From CBDCRK01 sp965220955 (GTDB lineage Bacteria > Desulfobacterota > Binatia > Bin18 > CBDCRK01): a DNA stretch of 64,000 bases. Position numbers and translations under genes: made by a program. The notes below the pieces were generated by a model. It did no database searches. It was not told the origin of the DNA and saw only the letters and a program-made list of their open reading frames with translations. Location: the NCBI GenBank assembly GCA_965220955.1, contig CBDCRK010000004.1, forward strand, positions 26,394-90,393, written 5' to 3'. Positions 1 to 8,053 of the stretch are shown here, piece after piece (positions within the stretch are counted from its first letter, which is position 1; each line of letters begins with the position of its first letter).

Positions 1-923
1 ACGTCTTGCTTGACCTGCCCATGCTCAAGGTGTCGCGGGTTGTTGTGCTAGGGCGGGTGACGGTAACATCGCATACGGTCGCCGCTTTGATGGAGCGCAG
101 TGTTCCCCTCACATACTTGACCGAGCACGGCCGCTATGTGGGTCGCATCGAGCCAGCATTCTCGAAGAATTCGCTGCTGCGCCGGGCCCAGTATGCCGCG
201 GCGTTTGATCCGCTCCGAACGCTCACCCTGGCCCAGGGCTTTGTTGCTGGTAAGCTAGCTAATCTGCGGGTTGCCTTGCTTCGGGCTGCACGCAACACCG
301 AGGGACTTGATGTCATTGACGCGGTAGAAGCGATCCGCCGGGCCGAACATCGGCTAGAAGCGGCGGCTGATCTTGATGTGCTGCGTGGCCACGAGGGAGA
401 GGGTTCGGCTGCCTACTTCGGCGCTTTTGGCAAGCTTATTAAAGTTCCTGATTTCTCTTTCACAAAGCGGGTCAGACGGCCTCCCACTGACCCGGTCAAT
501 GCCCTTCTCAGCTTTGGCTATGCGCTTTTGGCAAGCGATATCCAGGCTGCTGTCAATGTGCTGGGCTTTGACCCCTACTGTGGTTACCTACACTCTGACC
601 GCTATGGCCGTCCCTCGCTGGCCCTAGACTTGATGGAGGAGTTCCGGCCGTTGGTAGTGGATTCAGTTGTGTTAACTTGCCTCAATAAGCGTATTGTCCA
701 GGCAGACGACTTTGCCGTGGGCCTAGGGGAGGTCCATAGCCTCACACCAGAGGGACGCAAGAAGTTCTTGGTGCAATATGAGGAGCGCAAAGGGACCGAG
801 ATCCAGCACCCGCTGTTTGAATACCGGGCAACCTACCAGCGCTGCTTCGAGCTGCAGGCAAGAATTCTGGCCAAATACTTACAGAAGGAGGTACAAGCCT
901 ACAAACCGTTTGTAGTGCGGTAG
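1..923 (+). CDS. cas1: CRISPR-associated endonuclease Cas1 (5' end cut off)
   Basis: Cas1 is the integrase of the Cas1-Cas2 complex that adds new spacers to CRISPR arrays. The frame is open from the left edge, and the usual first 25-30 residues lie outside the window. About 305 residues are visible. Numbering from base 6, E130 sits in LRGHEGEGSAAYF, H196 in GYLHSDRYGRPS and D208/E211 in LALDLMEEFRP, matching the metal-binding Glu-His-Glu/Asp set of the family. cas2 follows after 48 bp and the array after that, so this is the adaptation end of the locus. No effector cas gene is visible, so the subtype cannot be assigned. Confidence 0.96.
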   Translation, partial: VLLDLPMLKVSRVVVLGRVTVTSHTVAALMERSVPLTYLTEHGRYVGRIEPAFSKNSLLRRAQYAAAFDPLRTLTLAQGFVAGKLANLRVALLRAARNTEGLDVIDAVEAIRRAEHRLEAAADLDVLRGHEGEGSAAYFGAFGKLIKVPDFSFTKRVRRPPTDPVNALLSFGYALLASDIQAAVNVLGFDPYCGYLHSDRYGRPSLALDLMEEFRPLVVDSVVLTCLNKRIVQADDFAVGLGEVHSLTPEGRKKFLVQYEERKGTEIQHPLFEYRATYQRCFELQARILAKYLQKEVQAYKPFVVR

Positions 924-971
924 TACCAAAGTCCAACCCAAAATTGCATACTCCGTAGGAGAATCCAAACT

Positions 972-1247
972 GTGTTCATTGTGATCTCATACGATATTAA
1001 AAGTGACAGACGCCGCGGTCGGATCTTCAAGACCCTCAAGAACTTTGGCCAGTGGATGCAATACAGCGTGTTTGAGTGTGAGTTAGACAAATTGCATTTT
1101 CTACGCCTCAGAGACCGGCTTGATCACCTCATTGACCCTGACGAGGATGACAGTATACGGTTCTATTTCTTATGCGAAGGGTGTAAGCAACAGATCGAGC
1201 GAGTAGGCGGAGAAAAGCCACGAGCAAAAGGGGCAGTCATTGTATGA
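972..1247 (+). CDS. cas2: CRISPR-associated protein Cas2
   Basis: Cas2 is the small ferredoxin-fold partner of Cas1 in spacer acquisition. The 91-residue product begins at a GTG codon with MFIVISYDIKSDRRRGRIFK, the family's opening beta strand with the conserved Asp (D8). The length is normal for Cas2. AGGAG at about 957-961 is a suitable ribosome site for the GTG. It lies directly between cas1 and the CRISPR leader. Confidence 0.95.
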   Translation: MFIVISYDIKSDRRRGRIFKTLKNFGQWMQYSVFECELDKLHFLRLRDRLDHLIDPDEDDSIRFYFLCEGCKQQIERVGGEKPRAKGAVIV

Positions 1248-1444
1248 TCGAACAAGCGCGGATCGAAGCTGTAGGCGAAATGCCGGGGGATGCGCGCAAG
1301 AAGGTAAGTATGGATAAAGGCTTAGGTTTTGGCTACTTAAAGGAGTGTGGAGAGAGAATTTTATGGCTAGCTGCTTGCAATTTTCTGTGACTTGCGCTTT
1401 AGAAGGGTTAAGTCCGTATTTTTGCTATAAAAAGCAGAACGACT
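1248..1444 (+). promoter_or_regulatory. Probable CRISPR leader
   Basis: This non-coding stretch of about 200 bp lies between the cas2 stop and the first repeat. The last 120 bp are relatively A/T rich, with poly-T and poly-A tracts near 1420-1436, as leaders often are. Repeats nearest to it are all of one sequence type, as expected if this is the end where new units are copied. No promoter is assigned with confidence. Confidence 0.55.
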
Positions 1445-3390
1445 GTTGAAACGAACCTCATGCTCTGTAAGAGATTGAAACGACTTTTACGAGGGACAAC
1501 TGTTCTCTGCTGAGGCATGTTGAAACGAACCTCATGCTCTGTAAGAGATTGAAACCCATCCGATACGCCACCTATCCAACTCCCCCCCGGGTTGAAACGA
1601 ACCTCATGCTCTGTAAGAGATTGAAACTCGCAGCTTGGACAACGAAACCCGCTTATCTGATTGCGTTGAAACGAACCTCATGCTCTGTAAGAGATTGAAA
1701 CACACATACGATCACTCTCCCAGCAGGCACCGGAGGTTGTTGAAACGAACCTCATGCTCTGTAAGAGATTGAAACGTTAACGCTGCCGGCTATTCCCAAC
1801 AGACATACTCCGTTGAAACGAACCTCATGCTCTGTAAGAGATTGAAACGGGTGAACCCTTGCTCTTCCTCATTTTCCTTAATCTGTTGAAACGAACCTCA
1901 TGCTCTGTAAGAGATTGAAACGCCGAGATGGGCGCTGCATTCCTTTGCGGCCATACCGTTGAAACGAACCTCATGCTCTGTAAGAGATTGAAACAAGTCA
2001 ATGTGCGAATTTACTTGGTTCCAGAACCAAGTTGAAACGAACCTCATGCTCCGTAGGAGATTGAAACCTATTGGGTAAGGCTCGCTACAGCAAGGTAAGA
2101 GACGGTTGAAACGAACCTCATGCTCTGTAAGAGATTGAAACATAATCATGGCTAAGCCAGAATCGAATAGGCTTAAGGAGGTTGAAACGAACCTCATGCT
2201 CCGTAGGAGATTGAAACAGTTAGTAAGCTTCATGCTGCCCACTCGCAAGGAGGTTGAAACGAACCTCATGCTCTGTAAGAGATTGAAACTCTGACTGTAG
2301 CCTAAGCTCTACCTGTGACAAGCCTGTTGAAACGAACCTCATGCTCCGTAGGAGATTGAAACTAGCGACTCAGCCAAGCTTTCTCTTAATTTGTGCAAAG
2401 TTGAAACGAACCTCATGCTCCGTAGGAGATTGAAACATATTAGGCTCGCAATCAGGCTTCTCCTCCTGGCTGTTGAAACGAACCTCATGCTCTGTAAGAG
2501 ATTGAAACCTCCTCTGAATACGGACAATCATCCTCTGGGTCCTGAGTTGAAACGAACCTCATGCTCTGTAAGAGATTGAAACCTTTCCTCCATGTTGGAT
2601 TGACAAGTGTTCGTCAGAGGTTGAAACGAACCTCATGCTCTGTAAGAGATTGAAACAGGATGAAGAGGTTGATCCCGCGATAGGGCTTGCCAGGTTGAAA
2701 CGAACCTCATGCTCTGTAAGAGATTGAAACAAGGTCGTTAACTCGCCGTGCAGGCGTAAAGATAAAGTTGAAACGAACCTCATGCTCTGTAAGAGATTGA
2801 AACGTGCCGAGGTCAACACCCCCACTCCTCTAGCTACTGTTGAAACGAACCTCATGCTCCGTAGGAGATTGAAACGAGATCCGCAGCAGCTACTGATAGA
2901 CACGCTCCGTTGCCTGTTGAAACGAACCTCATGCTCCGTAGGAGATTGAAACGCAGCCGATAGCGCAAGCTTCCCCTCTGGTATTCCAGGTTGAAACGAA
3001 CCTCATGCTCTGTAAGAGATTGAAACTCCTGAACTCGCTTTGCTACCAGGTCTAAGCGCAGGTTGAAACGAACCTCATGCTCTGTAAGAGATTGAAACAT
3101 AATGTCGTAAACGTTTGCACTCATTTTCTTTCCTGTTGAAACGAACCTCATGCTCTGTAAGAGATTGAAACAGCTATAGTGAGCAGGCTAGTCGCTAGGG
3201 TAATGATGTTGAAACGAACCTCATGCTCCGTAGGAGATTGAAACACCATTGATAGTGTGGTGATCAAGATCCCGGAAGCTCGTTGAAACGAACCTCATGC
3301 TCTGTAAGAGATTGAAACGGGTCATCCGGGCTGTAAAGAATCGCGAACTAGAGGTTGAAACGAACCTCATGCTCCGTAGGAGATTGAAAC
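1445..3390 (+). CRISPR. CRISPR array, 27 repeats of 37 bp and 26 spacers, two repeat versions
   Basis: Repeats start at 1445, 1519, 1591, 1665, 1739, 1812, 1885, 1958, 2031, 2105, 2181, 2253, 2326, 2400, 2472, 2546, 2620, 2694, 2767, 2839, 2916, 2990, 3062, 3135, 3208, 3282 and 3354. Each is 37 bp, opening GTTGAAACGAACC and closing GATTGAAAC. Spacers are 35-40 bp. Nineteen repeats carry CTCTGTAAGAG in the centre. Eight (numbers 9, 11, 13, 14, 20, 21, 25, 27) carry CTCCGTAGGAG. The two changes pair with each other in the short hairpin. The first eight repeats, on the cas2 side, are all of the first type. The minus-strand open frames across the array are repeat artefacts. Confidence 0.99.
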
Positions 3391-3485
3391 AATCGTGTGG
3401 GACAAATGTCAACCCGGATTTTATAAAACCACTCTGCCCTGATTGCTATGACTAAGAACTTAATGGCTAAGAAGGAGGTAATATC

Positions 3486-3923
3486 ATGAAAAAAATTAAC
3501 ATCCTGGCAGTAGGAATTGCTGCGTCAATATTTCTGACAACCCCCGCTAGTCCAGTCAGTGCATTTGATGGCTCACTGTTCGGCGGGCGTTCCGCCTTCG
3601 ACTCCCAGCAGTATACTGGTCGCCGAGGCTACCAAGGCTTCCAGGGCTTCCAAGCCCCATCATATAACTCTAGGCCCTCCTATACGGATCAGATCCTGAG
3701 AGATAGACAGATACGCCGGCAGCAAGAGCGGAACGCCGCCCGAAGGGACTACCGTGACCTGGTTGATGACGCTATGCGGGATTCGCGTGCCAGACATAAC
3801 ATTGAGCCCGGGCATATCCCGTATCCCTGTGGTATGAGTCGGCGTAACTCGGCTGCCCAGAAGAACTGTCAGGAGAACTGGAAAGCTCATAACCCTAACG
3901 ATTATTTGTGGTATGGGAGGTAG
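3486..3923 (+). CDS. Small secreted protein, unknown function
   Basis: I do not recognise the family. The 145-residue product starts at an ATG 7 bp after a strong AAGGAGG. Residues 1-26 look like a Sec signal peptide: KK at the start, a hydrophobic core, and a likely cut after the Ala of PVSA. The mature part has a Gly/Tyr/Gln-rich low-complexity stretch with GYQGFQGFQ at about 48-56, then a basic Arg-rich segment RQIRRQQERNAARRD at about 74-88. The tail has two Cys (PYPCGMS and QKNCQEN) that could form a disulfide. It is probably periplasmic or extracellular. It stands alone between the CRISPR array and a degraded stretch. Confidence 0.7.
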   Translation: MKKINILAVGIAASIFLTTPASPVSAFDGSLFGGRSAFDSQQYTGRRGYQGFQGFQAPSYNSRPSYTDQILRDRQIRRQQERNAARRDYRDLVDDAMRDSRARHNIEPGHIPYPCGMSRRNSAAQKNCQENWKAHNPNDYLWYGR

Positions 3924-3926
3924 AAT

Positions 3927-4141
3927 ATGACACGCTGTGAGTTCTGCGGAAGGAAGAAGAACAAGGCCAAGGCTTCCAAGTTGGAACGAACCTTTTTAAC
4001 GGTCTGACATACATTTACGAAAGTCAGGCAAACTTCGACCAGATGGGGTGGGATGCCTTCCTTAACCTACTCCGTCAGAACAGACATGCTTTCGGTTTGA
4101 ATCCAGATGGCAGCCTCCCTGTGAATGTAACCGGTGTGTAG
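3927..4141 (+). pseudogene. Short coding fragments, possibly a decayed gene
   Basis: An ATG at 3927 opens a 26-residue frame (MTRCEFCGRKK...) with a C-x2-C knuckle that stops at 4005-4007. A second frame, open from 3941 without a clear start, continues to a TAG at 4139-4141 and reads as ordinary protein (NGLTYIYESQANFDQMGWD). Joining them needs a frameshift. I cannot name the family. Bases 3980-3993 match the first 14 bases of the upstream CRISPR repeat with one mismatch, which may be chance. Confidence 0.3.
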
Positions 4142-4193
4142 TTCGCTGTGCATATCAATACAGGGATGAATGATGGATCGGCCAGATAATTCG

Positions 4194-4222
4194 GTAGGGG
4201 CGGGTTTGAAACCCGCCCCTAC
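4194..4222. repeat. Palindromic intergenic repeat (GTAGGGGC family)
   Basis: A 13-bp perfect inverted repeat, GTAGGGGCGGGTT and its complement around a TGA loop. Relatives occur at 9995-10023, 30541-30561, 31480-31496 and 62355-62429. It lies upstream of the AlbA_2 gene and has no T tract, so it is a dispersed repeat rather than a clear terminator. Confidence 0.8.
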
Positions 4223-4283
4223 CTTTCAGAGAAAATGCCTCTTGGTATCAGCCATCCTGTAAAGTTTGGGTTACATTGGCGCT

Positions 4284-4763
4284 GTGACTATTGAGAACAA
4301 CACCGCTCGCTGGTCCATACTGCCTGAAGGTCAGTTTTTTGACCGCAAGTCGGCGTTTGATCGCTCCGCCTCTCGGCATAAACAGCGCAAGGCCACAGAC
4401 ATCGCCCGAGATATTGTTGAGACGCTCTCGGCTATGGCCAACGCCGATGGTGGCGAACTTGTTGTTGGTATTGAGGACGACGGCACTGTGACCGGCACGC
4501 CTCATGCTGAGGATAAAATCCAATTATTCCTCCGTGCACCTGGGGACCGCAACTACATCCACCCACCTCTGCGCTTTCAAGCCCAGAAGGTTGAGGTACC
4601 AAACGGATTGCTTCTGTTCCATTTCAGGGTGGAGTGGAGTCCTGAAGTCCACCGGCTGGCCGATGGCCGTTACCTGCTGCGTGTCAATGACGCCAACACG
4701 CCTTTTCCTGCCGAGAGGCTAAACCGCTTCTCGCACCTGGGCAAGACGGGGGATGAACCATAG
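4284..4763 (+). CDS. AlbA_2 (Schlafen-type) domain protein, short form
   Basis: The AlbA_2 domain is a divergent nucleotide-binding fold found in putative regulators and Schlafen-like proteins. Diagnostic pieces are the N-terminal segment around DRKSAFDRSASRHKQRKATD, then LSAMANADGGELVVGIEDDG and the downstream LRVNDANTPFPAERL. I chose the GTG at 4284 (MTIENNTARW); a TTG at 4266 is also open. At about 159 residues it holds little beyond the AlbA_2 domain, where relatives usually continue with another 200-300 residues, so it may be truncated. Its 3' end overlaps the convergent MFS gene by 45 bp. Confidence 0.7.
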   Translation: MTIENNTARWSILPEGQFFDRKSAFDRSASRHKQRKATDIARDIVETLSAMANADGGELVVGIEDDGTVTGTPHAEDKIQLFLRAPGDRNYIHPPLRFQAQKVEVPNGLLLFHFRVEWSPEVHRLADGRYLLRVNDANTPFPAERLNRFSHLGKTGDEP

Positions 4764-6002
4764 CAGCCCACCAAGACAGACAAGACCACTTAAGCCTACG
4801 GTTACTTGAACGCCTAGATGTGGAGCCAGCACTCCGGCTAGTAAGCTTCCCAGCGGGGCTGTCCCCATTAACATCATAAAGTAGAGGCTCATAACCCGGC
4901 CTCGCATTTGGTCAGGGGCCAGGGTCTGTAGCAGGGTGTTCACCGCAGCCATTGGCACCATAAATCCTGAACCCACCATTGGCAAAATCAGTAGGGAGAG
5001 CCACAGGTTGCGGGAGAGGGCAAAGAGGATGAGCCCTACCCCAAACCTGCCCAGGGCAAAGGCAATGGCCCCGCCAAGCTTTTGGGTGCCCTTGTGCCTA
5101 GCCAAAAAGAGGGTGCCGATTACTGCCCCGGTGCCTGAGGCTCCCATCAACAGGCCATACCCACGCGCCCCGCTATGAAGAACTTCTTCGGCAACTACTG
5201 GCATTAAAATAGTATAAAATGTCCCCAAAAAACTCACTAACCCAATCAGAAGAATGAGGGCGCGAACCGGCGGAGTACGAAACGCATAGCCGATCCCTTC
5301 GCGGATATAGGTTGCGGTAGAAGCCAGGGGCGGGGGAGCAGGACGGGAAGTGACTCGCATGGCAAGAAAGCCAAAAATGATTGCCAGATAGCTGAAGCTG
5401 TTGATGAGAAAGCAAGGTCCCTCTCCCATACTCACTACCAGTATACCGGCCACAGCTGGACCGATCACACGGGCGCCATTGACCAGGGAAGAGTTGAGGG
5501 CAATGGCGCTCACAAGGTCTTCCTGGCCGACCATTTCCATCATGAAACTCTGGCGGGCCGGCATCTCAAAAGCCTGCACCGAGCCATAGAAGAGGGCCAA
5601 GAGAAAGATCTCCCCTACTGTGATCCATCCACTTAAGGTGAGGAAGGCAAGAATAAAGGCCTGGACCATGGCCAGAACCTGCATGAAAATAATCACCCGG
5701 TGACGGTTGAAGCGATCCGCCACTACTCCGGCAAATAGTCCAAGCACAAGTGTAGGAAACTGCCCGGCAAACCCTACAAGCCCCAAAAGGAAAGGGGAAT
5801 GGGATAAGCGGTAGACAAGCCAGCTCAGGGCTACCTGCTGCATCCAGAAGCCGATGCGAGAGACAAACTGACCAACAAAAAAAAGACGAAAATTACGATG
5901 GCGGAGCGCCTGTAGGGCAGGCGGCAAACTCGATCGACTCTTAGGTAAGCTTCCCTCTACCTCCACAATTTTTACAGCTTCTCTTTCGACCTTATCCGGC
6001 AA
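4719..6002 (-). CDS. MFS transporter (EntS-like / MFS_3)
   Basis: A 427-residue membrane protein with about 12 hydrophobic segments. After a 35-residue hydrophilic N-terminus comes the MFS_3 signature: LRHRNFRLFFVGQFVSRIGFW (about 33-53), then GLFAGVVADRFNRHRVI (loop 2-3 motif) and PAVAGILV. This family includes enterobactin exporter-like and 'transmembrane secretion effector' proteins that move small molecules out by proton antiport. The substrate cannot be told. It is alone on its strand here and converges on the AlbA_2 gene. Confidence 0.85.
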   Translation of the reverse strand: MPDKVEREAVKIVEVEGSLPKSRSSLPPALQALRHRNFRLFFVGQFVSRIGFWMQQVALSWLVYRLSHSPFLLGLVGFAGQFPTLVLGLFAGVVADRFNRHRVIIFMQVLAMVQAFILAFLTLSGWITVGEIFLLALFYGSVQAFEMPARQSFMMEMVGQEDLVSAIALNSSLVNGARVIGPAVAGILVVSMGEGPCFLINSFSYLAIIFGFLAMRVTSRPAPPPLASTATYIREGIGYAFRTPPVRALILLIGLVSFLGTFYTILMPVVAEEVLHSGARGYGLLMGASGTGAVIGTLFLARHKGTQKLGGAIAFALGRFGVGLILFALSRNLWLSLLILPMVGSGFMVPMAAVNTLLQTLAPDQMRGRVMSLYFMMLMGTAPLGSLLAGVLAPHLGVQVTVGLSGLVCLGGLLWFIPRLAQVREAV

Positions 6003-6182
6003 AACCCCTTGGCCCCCACCTTCTGAGAGTAATTTGAGCTTCTAACGAAGTACGGAACATATCCTGTGGACAAATTTTCTGGATGCCTGAGTGAGCGGGC
6101 ATGACAGAGTTTTCTATCATTCCTACACATCCTGCCATTGAGAATCGGAGGCTGGTCTTCGAGAAATGTGGGGCCCAGGCAT

Positions 6183-6211
6183 AAAAAAAGGGGGCCAATA
6201 GTAGCCCCCTT
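6183..6211 (-). terminator. Rho-independent terminator of the redox cluster
   Basis: Read on the minus strand: an 8-bp stem (AAGGGGGC / GCCCCCTT) with an 8-base loop, followed by a run of T (the A run at 6183-6189). It sits 20 bp past the stop of the NTF2-like gene. Confidence 0.85.
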
Positions 6212-6230
6212 CTTAAGGGCCGGTGAGGCA

Positions 6231-6624
6231 CTAGCTGCAGAGCACGTCGTTGGCGTGCATAGTGTCGAGGTACTCGCGCACCGCCTGGATCTTGCCGTCG
6301 CGGACCTCAATCAAGAAATGGTACTGATTCTGGTAGATCTTGCCATTGGCATGCTTGCCATAGGACTCGGCCTCTACAGCCACCCGATCTCCCTCGGCAA
6401 TTATTCCCTTGGGGGTTAATCTCAGCCCCTCGGGGCAGGGCCGCAGCCATGCCTTTAAGCCCCTCGGCAAATTGCTGTTTGGTCACGGTGCCGGAAAGGG
6501 CAAAGTTGCCAGCCACCCACCAGGTAGCGTTATCGGCCATGGCACCCAGGGCTTCCTCGGGTTTGCCAGCGGTGAAATTCTCAAAGAACCCTAGCACAAT
6601 CTTTTTGTTGTCCTCTACGCTCAT
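6231..6624 (-). pseudogene. NTF2/SnoaL-like protein, one frameshift
   Basis: The product begins MSVEDNKKIVLGFFENFTAG at the ATG at 6622-6624, 7-8 bp after AAGGAGGG, and has the SnoaL-like pattern of a small cone-shaped enzyme or binding fold (TWWVAGNFALSGT, then AEGDRVAVEAESYG and ...REYLDTMHAND). The first and second halves lie in adjacent frames, joined near 6432-6437. Removing one C from the CCCC run (minus strand) restores LPEGLRLTPKG. Full length would be about 130 residues, normal for the fold. It is last in the tpx-selenoperoxiredoxin cluster. The frameshift may be a sequencing error or true decay. Confidence 0.75.
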
Positions 6625-6658
6625 AAGACCCTCCTTATTAGTATTTTGCTCTAGAGGA

Positions 6659-7141
6659 TTATGGCAATCCCTTGAGCACATCTTTAATTTTGGCAAAATC
6701 GGGCATTTCCGCCGGGCTTCCCGGCACCCAGGCGTAACGAACCACTCCCTGTTTATCCACAACAAAGGCCGAGCGATTGGCCACGCCCTTTAGACCTAAG
6801 ATCTCTGGCAGCAGCACCTCATACTGCTCGGCTACGTCCTTGTTAAAATCGGCCAAGAGCGGAAAAGGCAGGCTTAGGTGTTGGGCCCAGGCCTCATGGC
6901 AGAAAACACTGTCCACGCTAATGCCCAGTACTTCGGTATTGAGACCCTGATATGCCGCATAGTCATCCCTCACCGAGGAAAGCTCGTTGGTTCAGCCTGG
7001 ACTCCAGTCCAGCACATAAAACAAAAGCAGGGCATTTTGTTTCCCCTGATAAGAGCTCAGAGAAATAGTGTCCGGTTGGGGCATCTTGAATTTTACCGGC
7101 AGGGTAAAATCAGGAGCCTGTTGTCCTTCTGCTAGAGCCAT
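6659..7141 (-). CDS. Selenocysteine-containing peroxiredoxin (AhpC/TSA family)
   Basis: Read through an in-frame TGA at 6992-6994, the frame from the ATG at 7139-7141 to the TAA at 6659 gives 160 residues. They start MALAEGQQAPDFTLP, continue YVLDWSPG-U-TNELSSVRDD with U at position 50, and end VLGISVDS...AFVVDKQGVVRY. In peroxiredoxins this position is the peroxidatic Cys of the P-x3-T/S-x2-C motif, so Sec replaces the catalytic Cys and should reduce peroxides. A hairpin right after the TGA fits a bacterial SECIS. It lies 31 bp after tpx on the same strand. The alternative, a nonsense mutation, is unlikely because reading frame and family motifs continue unbroken. Confidence 0.9.
6966..6994 (-). 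promoter_or_regulatory. Putative bacterial SECIS of the peroxiredoxin
   Basis: In the mRNA, UGA is followed after 11 bases by UUCCUC-GGU-GAGGGA, a 6-bp stem with a 3-base loop. The first loop base is G and lies 18 bases after UGA. This meets the usual bSECIS rule of a small apical loop with an early G about 16-37 bases downstream. It would bind SelB and direct Sec insertion. Confidence 0.75.
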
Positions 7142-7172
7142 AATCCACCTCCAAAAGAGTTTTTAGTACGTT

Positions 7173-7706
7173 TTAAGCGCTGGCTGCCTGTTTGGCCGCG
7201 TTAAGTGCGGCTTCGTAGTCTGGCTCGTTAGCAACTTCCTTGACATACTCAACATGCTTGACCTTGCCGTCTTTGCCCACAACAAAAACGGCCCGAGCCT
7301 CTAAACCGGCAAGCGGACTATCCTTAACCAGCACTCCGTAGTTCTGGCCAAACGAGCGCTCGCGAAAGTCCGACAGAGTCTTTACCCGCTCCACACCCGC
7401 GGCACCACACCAGCGTTTCTGGGCAAAAGGCAGATCCAAACTGATGGTCCATACCTCAATGCCCTCGCTGAGCTTAGACGCTTCTTCGTTGAATCTCCTT
7501 GTCTCTGTATCGCAGACCGGCGTGTCTACTGATGGCACAGAGCTAAGGACGACAACCTTGCCCTTGGCCTCGCTCAGACGAACGGGCTGAAGGTCGTTAT
7601 TCAAGGCGGTAAAGTCAGGCGCATCCTGGCCAGGTTTAATCTCAGGACCAATAAGCGTGATCGGGTTGCCTCTCAAAGTGACTGCGCCGCTTCTTTCTTC
7701 TGCCAT
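7173..7706 (-). CDS. tpx: Thiol peroxidase Tpx
   Basis: An atypical 2-Cys peroxiredoxin that reduces hydrogen and alkyl peroxides with thioredoxin. The 177-residue product (ATG at 7706, preceded by GGAGGAGGAA) contains VPSVDTPVCDTETRRF, with peroxidatic Cys65 and the TxxC pattern, and RWCGAAG with resolving Cys100. Those spacings define Tpx. An upstream ATG at 7742 is open but lacks as good a ribosome site. The selenoperoxiredoxin and NTF2-like genes follow closely on the same strand, so a joint oxidative-stress operon is likely. Confidence 0.93.
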   Translation of the reverse strand: MAEERSGAVTLRGNPITLIGPEIKPGQDAPDFTALNNDLQPVRLSEAKGKVVVLSSVPSVDTPVCDTETRRFNEEASKLSEGIEVWTISLDLPFAQKRWCGAAGVERVKTLSDFRERSFGQNYGVLVKDSPLAGLEARAVFVVGKDGKVKHVEYVKEVANEPDYEAALNAAKQAASA

Positions 7707-8053
7707 TTCCTCCTCCTTCTCATTGCTATTTTTTGTCACCACTGTCTAACGGTGAGATAGTGGGTATTCTAGCCGTTCTAATTAGAATTGCAAACGCAAA
7801 AACGAGGTTACTCTACTACAGGCCAAACCCACAACACAAGAAGACCATAGGCAAGGAAGGAGAGCGTTTGACAACCTTGTTGCGTCCGGGGTAAGCTGCC
7901 GACAACTCTGAAGAAACTCGGCACAAGATTGACAAGGGTAGAGAGAAAACGGTAGACAGTCAGAATGTAAAGGCGGCCTTTTATGGCTGCCCTCCTGCTC
8001 TTGTTGTAGAGAGCCGGGGATTTTTTCCTAACTAAAGTAAGGAGGGTGTACTT
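7707..8053. other. Divergent intergenic region with possible promoter
   Basis: About 350 bp between divergent tpx and the nitroreductase gene. No gene is visible. TTGACA occurs at 7868-7873 and 7929-7934, but the matching -10 boxes are poor. The nitroreductase ribosome site TAAGGAGGG is at 8038-8046. Regulators of both genes probably act here, but no operator is recognised. Confidence 0.4.

Noticed and set aside
1898..3412. Minus-strand open frames of 60-123 residues across the array
   Set aside because: They read the repeat itself (LLRSMRFVST and similar) and have no ribosome sites; they are shadows of the CRISPR array.
6992..6994. TGA as a nonsense mutation in a peroxiredoxin
   Set aside because: Homology continues in the same frame on both sides, the position is the peroxidatic Cys, and a SECIS-like hairpin follows.
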